Source: CAZGMC01 sp964526565
Lineage (GTDB): Bacteria; Pseudomonadota; Alphaproteobacteria; DSM-16000; Inquilinaceae
Assembly (NCBI GenBank): GCA_964526565.1
Contig: CAZGMC010000118.1
Span: forward strand, 1 to 10,479
Direction of reading: 5' to 3'
Length of the DNA stretch: 10,479 bases
In this document: positions 6,012 through 10,479 of the stretch, one piece after another
Position numbering within the stretch: position 1 is the first letter of the stretch
Layout: every line of letters begins with the position of its first letter
Notes under the pieces: generated by a model
Told to the model about the DNA's origin: nothing
The model's database searches: none
The model's input: the letters and a program-made list of their open reading frames with translations, nothing else
Made by a program: the position numbers and the translations under genes

Positions 6012-7769
6012 CTACAGCGCCAGGCGCAGGTGGGTGAGCTGCTCGCCGATTTCGCGGAAGACGTCGCGCAGGTCGTCATTGGTGGCGGCGTGGAAGTAGT
6101 TGTCGGGCTCGCTGGCACACTGGTGGAACAGGCCGCGCACCTCCCGCGACAGGCTGCCGAAGGTGACCGTGTAGATCTGGATGCCGGCGTTGCGCATGCG
6201 CCGGCACACCTCGGCCATGCGCCGGTCGATGACGTAACGGGCCTCGTCACGGCTGGTTGTGCCCAGGTTCGCGTCCGTGACCCGGCCATAGGGCGTGTAG
6301 TCGGCACGAATGTCGGATCCCGGCCAGTTGTAGGCCTGGTTCTCGCCGTCGGTCATGATGACCACGGCCTTGACCATGCTGGAGAAGCTGTACGGCAGCG
6401 GCAGGTCGTGCAGGCCGTCGCGGTCCTCGAAGGTCTGCTCGGCGTCGGGCCAATAGGTGGCGTTGGGCCAGTTCGGCGACAGCGTGCGCCAGCCCCAGAC
6501 CAGCCCGACATTGGTCATGGTGCCGCCGCGGTGCCACGGCTCCAGGTTGTCGATGGCGTTCTCGATGGCCTGTCGGTCCTGGGTCAGCGGCAAAATGGCG
6601 TTGTTGGGGCAGCCCAGATTGGGGCCGACCGAATCATTCTCCCATTCCGATTCGATGCGGAAGACGATGCCGCCGGTGTCGCTGTGCGGTGTGTCGTAGC
6701 GGTTGTCCTCCGCCAGGGGATAGCGGAACGGACGAAACCGGGTCGCTTCCGAGGCAGGGGCCACATCGGTCATGTCATAGGCATCGGTGCGCTCGTTGTA
6801 GGTCTCGTCGACGTAGGTGTCGTAGCGCGCTTCGTTGCCGTTGACCGTGTACGTCTCGGACCAGACCGGCGCGTGATAGGGGGTCGGTGCAACGTGGCGC
6901 GCCTCCACGCAGCCCAGCCACGGCTCCAGCGTATAGGGGGAACTCGTGACGTCGCTGTCGGCGGTCAGCCAGGCGGTGTGGGCGGCCCGGAACAGGTCGC
7001 GGTCGGAGTGGATCGGGTCGGTGAGGTCGACGCGAGTGTCGCCGTCGCGGCGCACGCGGCCGGTCTGCCCTTCCGGGGTGGGGTCGGTCCAGGGCCGGTT
7101 GATGTTCACCGACGTGGTGTACGGCACGACGCTGACGAACAGGTTGTCGATCTCGTCATGGGTACCGTAGATGATGTCGATCAGGTCGCGTGCCGCGCTG
7201 CGCAACGCCCCGATCTTGCCGTCGCTGCGCATCGATCCGGTCACGTCGAGCACCAGGGCCAGCTCCATGCCGGCGTTCTCGCCATAGGCCATGCCGGAGG
7301 CCCTGACGTCCATGTCGTGAATGCCGACCACGGCCATGAACGTGGTCGGGGCCGTGACCATGGCCGAGGCGGCGAGCGAGCGCTCGGTGGAATCGTAGGT
7401 CAGGTCATAGGTCACGCTGTGCGCCGCCAGGAAGTCCTCCGGGAAGTTGGCGCGGAAGAACTCGTCGAACACGCGGTCGCGCCGGGTCGTCGGCGTGACC
7501 GGTGCGCTGTAGTCCTGGTGGAAGGTCGGCGGGTCGTCACTGTCCAGATCGTGCGCGGCCGCCAGCAGGGCGTTGTCGATCGCCGACTGCAGCGTGCTCT
7601 TCACGGTGTAGCCGCGGACCGTGTCGATCGCCAGGCCGGACACGGCGACAAGCGGAACGATCGAGAACCCGACCAGAACCATGTTCACACCCCGCCGGTC
7701 GGCCCACAACCCGGCCAGACGCCGGCCCAGGGCGCAGCGTAGCAGCATACCCTTCATGGCAGTCTTCAT
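6012..7769 (-). CDS. TadG-like pilus-associated protein with von Willebrand A domain
   Basis: With the chosen start the protein has 585 residues. A short basic N-terminus (RRLAGLWADRRG) precedes one membrane helix (about 28-48, VNMVLVGFSIVPLVAVSGLA), then AIDTVRGYTVKSTLQSAIDN; this is the TadE/TadG N-terminal pattern of Flp/tight-adherence pilus proteins. The rest should lie outside the inner membrane. A von Willebrand A domain starts near 168, with the metal-site motif LVLDVTGSM (Asp175, Thr177, Ser179) and a later VVIMTDGEN (Asp474). Between them is an acidic, Tyr-rich stretch of about 200 residues (about 230-430), which also contains the pair of cysteines in WLGC and NLGCPN. The start is uncertain: the ATG at 7769 has GGGGA 5 bases upstream, while ATG 7781, ATG 7820 and GTG 7844 are longer options. 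It stands alone; no other tad or flp gene is visible. Confidence 0.86.
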   Translation of the reverse strand: MKTAMKGMLLRCALGRRLAGLWADRRGVNMVLVGFSIVPLVAVSGLAIDTVRGYTVKSTLQSAIDNALLAAAHDLDSDDPPTFHQDYSAPVTPTTRRDRVFDEFFRANFPEDFLAAHSVTYDLTYDSTERSLAASAMVTAPTTFMAVVGIHDMDVRASGMAYGENAGMELALVLDVTGSMRSDGKIGALRSAARDLIDIIYGTHDEIDNLFVSVVPYTTSVNINRPWTDPTPEGQTGRVRRDGDTRVDLTDPIHSDRDLFRAAHTAWLTADSDVTSSPYTLEPWLGCVEARHVAPTPYHAPVWSETYTVNGNEARYDTYVDETYNERTDAYDMTDVAPASEATRFRPFRYPLAEDNRYDTPHSDTGGIVFRIESEWENDSVGPNLGCPNNAILPLTQDRQAIENAIDNLEPWHRGGTMTNVGLVWGWRTLSPNWPNATYWPDAEQTFEDRDGLHDLPLPYSFSSMVKAVVIMTDGENQAYNWPGSDIRADYTPYGRVTDANLGTTSRDEARYVIDRRMAEVCRRMRNAGIQIYTVTFGSLSREVRGLFHQCASEPDNYFHAATNDDLRDVFREIGEQLTHLRLAL

Positions 7770-7810
7770 GGCAGTCCCCATGACAGCGCCAGACAGCGCC
7801 AGACAGCGCG
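7753..7810. repeat. Adjacent 12-bp and 10-bp tandem repeats at tadG-like start
   Basis: TTCATGGCAGTC occurs twice in tandem (7753-7764 and 7765-7776 within the phase of the window) with a third degraded copy to 7788. GACAGCGCCA then occurs at 7782-7791 and 7792-7801, with a partial copy to 7810. On the coding strand each 12-base unit contains an in-frame ATG followed by x-T-A, giving several start codons in a row. A change in the 10-base copy number would shift the frame of any start upstream of it. Confidence 0.85.
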
Positions 7811-7848
7811 ACTCCTCCATTGGCCGACACTGCCATGAACTCACTTAC

Positions 7849-7864
7849 GAACAGTAAACAGTTC
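7849..7864. promoter_or_regulatory. 16-bp imperfect palindrome, possible operator
   Basis: GAACAGTAAACAGTTC pairs at six of eight positions about its centre, with perfect GAAC/GTTC ends. It lies in the AT-rich part upstream of the tadG-like gene, a usual place for a regulator site. No known consensus is claimed. Confidence 0.3.
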
Positions 7865-7893
7865 TGCCAAACAGAGTAATACAATGGCGGGTG

Positions 7894-7985
7894 TCCGGTC
7901 GCAAGCGGCCGGTCTTTTCCAGATTGTTTTGTCCGGCATTTTGCAGAATTTCAACCGTGGTCCGGGCGCAAGCGGCTGGTTTTGC
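7894..7985. repeat. Pair of 25-bp direct repeats
   Basis: Bases 7894-7918 (TCCGGTCGCAAGCGGCCGGT and on) and 7961-7985 (TCCGGGCGCAAGCGGCTGGT and on) match at 20 of 25 positions, 67 bases apart. They share the core CGCAAGCGG. They could be binding sites or remains of a dispersed intergenic repeat. Confidence 0.5.
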
Positions 7986-7991
7986 CTGGTC

Positions 7992-8026
7992 TGGCCGGCC
8001 GGCAGACGCATCCGGTCGGCCGGCCA
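7992..8026. promoter_or_regulatory. Strong GC hairpin upstream of ABC ATPase
   Basis: TGGCCGGCCG (7992-8001) and CGGCCGGCCA (8017-8026) are perfect 10-base inverted repeats around a 15-base loop. Each arm contains the self-complementary octamer GGCCGGCC. No T run follows on either strand, so a simple terminator is unlikely. Its role is unknown. Confidence 0.45.
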
Positions 8027-8053
8027 CTGCCGCCCCTGCGAAAGCCGGTGCGC

Positions 8054-8076
8054 CGATCGCGCAACGATCGTATAGT
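8054..8076 (+). promoter_or_regulatory. Possible -10 box with CGATCG repeats
   Basis: TATAGT (8071-8076) resembles a -10 box and lies 42 bases before the ATG at 8119. Directly upstream CGATCG occurs at 8054-8059 and 8065-8070, separated by five bases, which could be an operator overlapping the promoter spacer. No good -35 box is present, so confidence is low. Confidence 0.3.
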
Positions 8077-8118
8077 CCGCGCGCCCGCACATGCCGGACA
8101 CCAGCGCACGGCCTCGTC

Positions 8119-9246
8119 ATGACCGGCACGGCTTCAGACACGCCACCCATCATCCGCTTCATCGCCGTCTCCAAGCGGTTTGCTCCCGGCGTGACGGCGG
8201 TCGACGGCGTGTCCCTCGACATCGTCGACAACGAGTTCTTCGCGCTGCTGGGTCCGAGCGGTTGCGGCAAGACCACGCTGCTGCGCATTCTGGCCGGCTT
8301 CGAGCAGCCTTCGGCCGGCAGCGTGCTGCTCGACGGGCGCGACGTGACGCGCATGCCGCCCAACCGGCGCCCGGTCAACATGGTGTTCCAGAGCTATGCC
8401 GTGTTCCCGCACATGACCGTCGGCGCCAATGTCGCCTACGGGCTCAAGGTATCGGGCGTGCCGCGGGCGGAGATCGGGCCGCGCGTCGCCGAGGCCCTGG
8501 CGCTGGTGCACCTGTCGGACCATGCGAGCCGCCGGCCGCACCAGCTTTCCGGTGGGCAGTTGCAGCGCGTGGCCCTGGCCCGGGCGCTGGTCAAGCGACC
8601 GAAGGTGCTGCTGCTGGACGAGCCGCTGTCGGCACTGGACCGCAAGCTGCGCGAGGGCATGCAGCTGGAGCTGGTCCGGCTGCGCCACGAGGTGGGCATC
8701 ACCTTCGTTATGGTCACCCACGACCAGGAAGAGGCGATGAGCGTGGCCAGCCGCATCGGCGTGATGGACAGCGGCAGGCTGGTCCAGACCGGCACGGCCG
8801 ACGAGGTCTACGAGCACCCGCAGACCCGCTTCGTCGCCGACTTCGTCGGCTCGATCAACCTGTTCGAGGGGCGAGTGGGCGCGGTCGACGGCGGCACCGT
8901 GCGGCTGGAGTCGGACGAGGCCGGGACCGGCCTGACCGCCGCCGAGGACCGTGCCCGCGCCGCTGCGCCGCCCGGCCGCGGCGACCGTGCCTGGCTGGGG
9001 GTGCGGCCGGAGAAGGTGAGTGTCGGCCAGGTCCGGCCCGACGGTGGTGCCAATGTCGTCGCCGGGACGGTGTTGGAGCTGGCCTATCTGGGTGAGCGGT
9101 CGATCTGCCACGTGCGGCTGGACAGCGGCAAGATCGTCAAGGCCAGCCTGCCCAACGAGCGCTGCTTCGGCGGCCTGGATGTGGCGGCCGGCGAGACCGT
9201 CTTCGTGTCGTGGGCGCCGGCCAGCAGCATCCTGTTGACGGGGTGA
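8119..9246 (+). CDS. ABC transporter ATP-binding protein, PotA/FbpC type
   Basis: This 375-residue cytoplasmic ATPase powers an importer. All ATPase motifs are present: Walker A GPSGCGKT (45-52), Q-loop FQSYAVFPHMTV (Gln91), signature LSGGQLQ (143-149), Walker B VLLLDE (163-168), D-loop SALD (171-174) and the switch His201 in VTHDQEEAM. About residues 235-375 form a TOBE-type regulatory domain (LGVRPEKVSV, then VVAGTVLELAYLGERS). This pattern is typical of spermidine/putrescine (PotA) and ferric iron (FbpC) ATPases; substrate cannot be told from this subunit. The ATG at 8119 fits the family N-terminus; no clear ribosome binding site is seen. The open frame continues upstream to 7891, but that part has no protein character. 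No permease or binding protein gene is adjacent: the gene stands alone between divergent and convergent neighbours. Confidence 0.93.
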   Translation: MTGTASDTPPIIRFIAVSKRFAPGVTAVDGVSLDIVDNEFFALLGPSGCGKTTLLRILAGFEQPSAGSVLLDGRDVTRMPPNRRPVNMVFQSYAVFPHMTVGANVAYGLKVSGVPRAEIGPRVAEALALVHLSDHASRRPHQLSGGQLQRVALARALVKRPKVLLLDEPLSALDRKLREGMQLELVRLRHEVGITFVMVTHDQEEAMSVASRIGVMDSGRLVQTGTADEVYEHPQTRFVADFVGSINLFEGRVGAVDGGTVRLESDEAGTGLTAAEDRARAAAPPGRGDRAWLGVRPEKVSVGQVRPDGGANVVAGTVLELAYLGERSICHVRLDSGKIVKASLPNERCFGGLDVAAGETVFVSWAPASSILLTG

Positions 9247-9247
9247 G

Positions 9248-9264
9248 GGGCGGAAATCCGGCCC
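9248..9264. terminator. Hairpin between convergent ABC ATPase and infB
   Basis: GGGCGG (9248-9253) pairs with CCGGCCC (9258-9264), with one bulged base and an AAAT loop, filling the 17 bases between the two stops. It could serve both strands, but lacks T runs. Confidence 0.38.
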
Positions 9265-10479
9265 TAGAGCTGCCGCGCCACCTCCTCCATCTCGAACGCC
9301 TCGATGACATCGCCGACCTGGATGTTGTCGTAGTTCTCGAAGGCCATGCCGCACTCGAAGCCTTCGCGCACCTCGCGAACGTCGTCCTTGAAGCGCTTCA
9401 GGGTCTTCAGCGTGCCTTCGTGGATCACGACGTTGTCGCGCAGCAGGCGCACCTTGGCGCCGCGCTTGACGATGCCCTCGGTGACGTAGCAGCCGCCCAC
9501 CTTGCCCACCTTGGTGATGTTGAACACCTCGCGGATCGCGGCGTAGCCCAGGAAGTGCTCGCGCAGGGTCGGGGTCAGCATGCCGGTCAGCAGCGCCCGC
9601 ATGTCGTCGATGACGTCGTAGATCACGCTGTAGTAGCGGATCTCGATGCCGTCGCGCCTGGCCATCTCGCGGGCCTGCGGGTTGGCGCGGACGTTGAAGC
9701 CGATGATGGTCGCTCCGGTGGCGCCGGCCAGCGTCACGTCGCTCTCGTTGATGCCGCCGACGGCGTTGTGCAGGACGCGGACGGCGACCTCCTTGCTGTC
9801 GCCGCCCAGCTTCTCCAGGCTGCCGGCGATGGCCTCGATCGAGCCCTGCACGTCGCCCTTGATGACGATCGGCAGCTCCTTGGTTTCGCCCGCCTGGATC
9901 TTCGAGAACATCTGCTCCAGGCTGCCGCGCGCCGTGGCCACCTGGGCGGCCTCGCGCTTCTTGCGGTCGCGGTAGGCGGCGATCTCGCGGGCGCGCTGCT
10001 CGTTGTCGACGACGACGAAGTCGTCACCGGCCAGCGGCGTGCCATTGAGGCCGAGCACCTCCACCGGCTGGGCCGGGCCGGCCTCCTTGATCATGTCGCC
10101 GCGGTCGTTGACCAAAGCGCGCACGCGGCCCCATTCGCTGCCGGCGACGAAGATGTCACCGACGCGCAGGGTGCCGCGCTGGACCAGCACCGTGGCGACC
10201 GGACCGCGGCCGCGCTCCAGCTTGGCCTCGATGACGCTGCCCTCGGCGGTCCGGTCCGGGTTGGCCTTCAGCTCCAGCACCTCGGCCTGGAGCAGGATGC
10301 CCTCTTCCAGCGTGTCGAGCCCGATCCTGGACTTGGCCGAGACCTCGATGGTCTGCACGTCGCCGCCCATCTGCTCCGGCACGATGTCGTACTGCAGCAG
10401 CTCGTTGCGCACCCGGTCCGGATTGGCGTCCGGCAGGTCGCACTTGTTGATGGCGACGACGATCGGCACCTTGGCCGCC
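9264..10479 (-). CDS. infB: Translation initiation factor IF-2, 5' partial
   Basis: About 405 C-terminal residues of IF-2 are visible; the N-terminal extension and the first part of the GTPase domain lie beyond the right edge, so the GTG at 10469 is not the start. IF-2 is the GTPase that places initiator tRNA on the 30S subunit and promotes subunit joining. The fragment begins with the G4 motif AINKCD, then the G5-like VSAKS. Domain II follows (EGSVIEAKLERGRGPVATVL, QRGTLRVGDIFVAG), then domain III (IVIKGDVQGSIEAI, HNAVGGINESDVTLA, IIGFNVRAN). The fMet-tRNA-binding C2 domain is last (VFNITKVGKVGGCYVTEG, LKTLKRFKDDVREVREGFECGMAFENYDNI). The stop is TAG at 9264. The next gene is convergent, so rbfA, a frequent downstream neighbour of infB, is not here. 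Confidence 0.98.
   Translation of the reverse strand, partial: AAKVPIVVAINKCDLPDANPDRVRNELLQYDIVPEQMGGDVQTIEVSAKSRIGLDTLEEGILLQAEVLELKANPDRTAEGSVIEAKLERGRGPVATVLVQRGTLRVGDIFVAGSEWGRVRALVNDRGDMIKEAGPAQPVEVLGLNGTPLAGDDFVVVDNEQRAREIAAYRDRKKREAAQVATARGSLEQMFSKIQAGETKELPIVIKGDVQGSIEAIAGSLEKLGGDSKEVAVRVLHNAVGGINESDVTLAGATGATIIGFNVRANPQAREMARRDGIEIRYYSVIYDVIDDMRALLTGMLTPTLREHFLGYAAIREVFNITKVGKVGGCYVTEGIVKRGAKVRLLRDNVVIHEGTLKTLKRFKDDVREVREGFECGMAFENYDNIQVGDVIEAFEMEEVARQL

Larger units (their letters stand above)
7770..8118. other. Divergent intergenic region, dyads and short repeats
   Basis: This stretch separates the divergent tadG-like and ABC ATPase genes and must hold both promoters. The part at about 7840-7960 is much richer in A and T than the genes. 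It contains the tandem repeats, a GAACAGTAAACAGTTC dyad, a pair of direct repeats, a strong GC hairpin and a CGATCG pair next to TATAGT. No protein-like frame is convincing in it. Confidence 0.65.

Noticed and set aside
5394..7742. Long + strand open frame of 782 codons across modD and the tadG-like gene
   Set aside because: It runs in the wrong frame through modD and antisense to the vWA gene, has low-complexity G/R/V composition and no family character. It is a GC-rich shadow.
7753..7810. CRISPR-like short repeats
   Set aside because: Units are 10-12 bases and directly adjacent without spacers, so these are simple tandem repeats.
8030..8056. Possible match to a 'GCGAAAGCCGGTGC' type dispersed intergenic repeat
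   Set aside because: Only one short, partial match is visible, too little to call without a genome search.
7891..8118. 76-residue N-terminal extension of the ABC ATPase
   Set aside because: The sequence is Pro/Ala/Arg/Gly-rich, covers dyads and repeats, and the family N-terminus fits the ATG at 8119.
8134..9354. 406-codon antisense frame over the ABC ATPase
   Set aside because: Mirror of a gene with intact Walker, signature and switch motifs; no protein-like features.

Overview
The window is about 10.5 kb of very GC-rich chromosomal DNA, with strong G/C preference at third codon positions. The protein sequences (IF2, TadA, RluB/RsmD pair, ModD, TadG-like) look alphaproteobacterial, probably Rhodospirillales-like; this is inferred from sequence character and not tested by search. 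It is mostly core or near-core chromosome. I see no prophage, transposase, CRISPR array, tRNA or rRNA.

Layout: (1) Bases 1-2268 (+) are the 3' part of a very large coiled-coil protein built from an exact, in-register 25-residue repeat (24 units visible), ending in a conserved-looking globular domain. (2) Bases 2269-2759 carry no credible gene. They hold two hairpins and an inverted-repeat element of the widespread 'gtcat-gcgag-gcga-cagcgagg' type. (3) tadA (-) lies divergent from a co-directional run: dodecin, an RsuA/RluB-type pseudouridine synthase, rsmD and modD (3373-5982, +). rluB and rsmD overlap; modD starts 17 bases after the rsmD stop. (4) A TadG-like von Willebrand A protein (-) converges on modD. 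(5) A 270-350 base intergenic region, rich in dyads and short repeats, separates it from a divergent PotA-type ABC ATPase (+). (6) The ATPase converges with infB (-), whose 5' part runs off the right edge.

Functionally, tadA (tRNA wobble inosine), rluB (23S pseudouridine), rsmD (16S m2G966) and infB (initiation) form a translation-related theme. Dodecin (flavin storage), modD (NadC-like phosphoribosyltransferase linked to molybdate loci), the TadG-like surface protein and the solo ABC ATPase are individual insertions into it. The points most worth a second look are the 25-residue repeat rod, tandem repeats at the rluB/rsmD junction and at the tadG start, and modD and the ABC ATPase, which both lack their usual partners.
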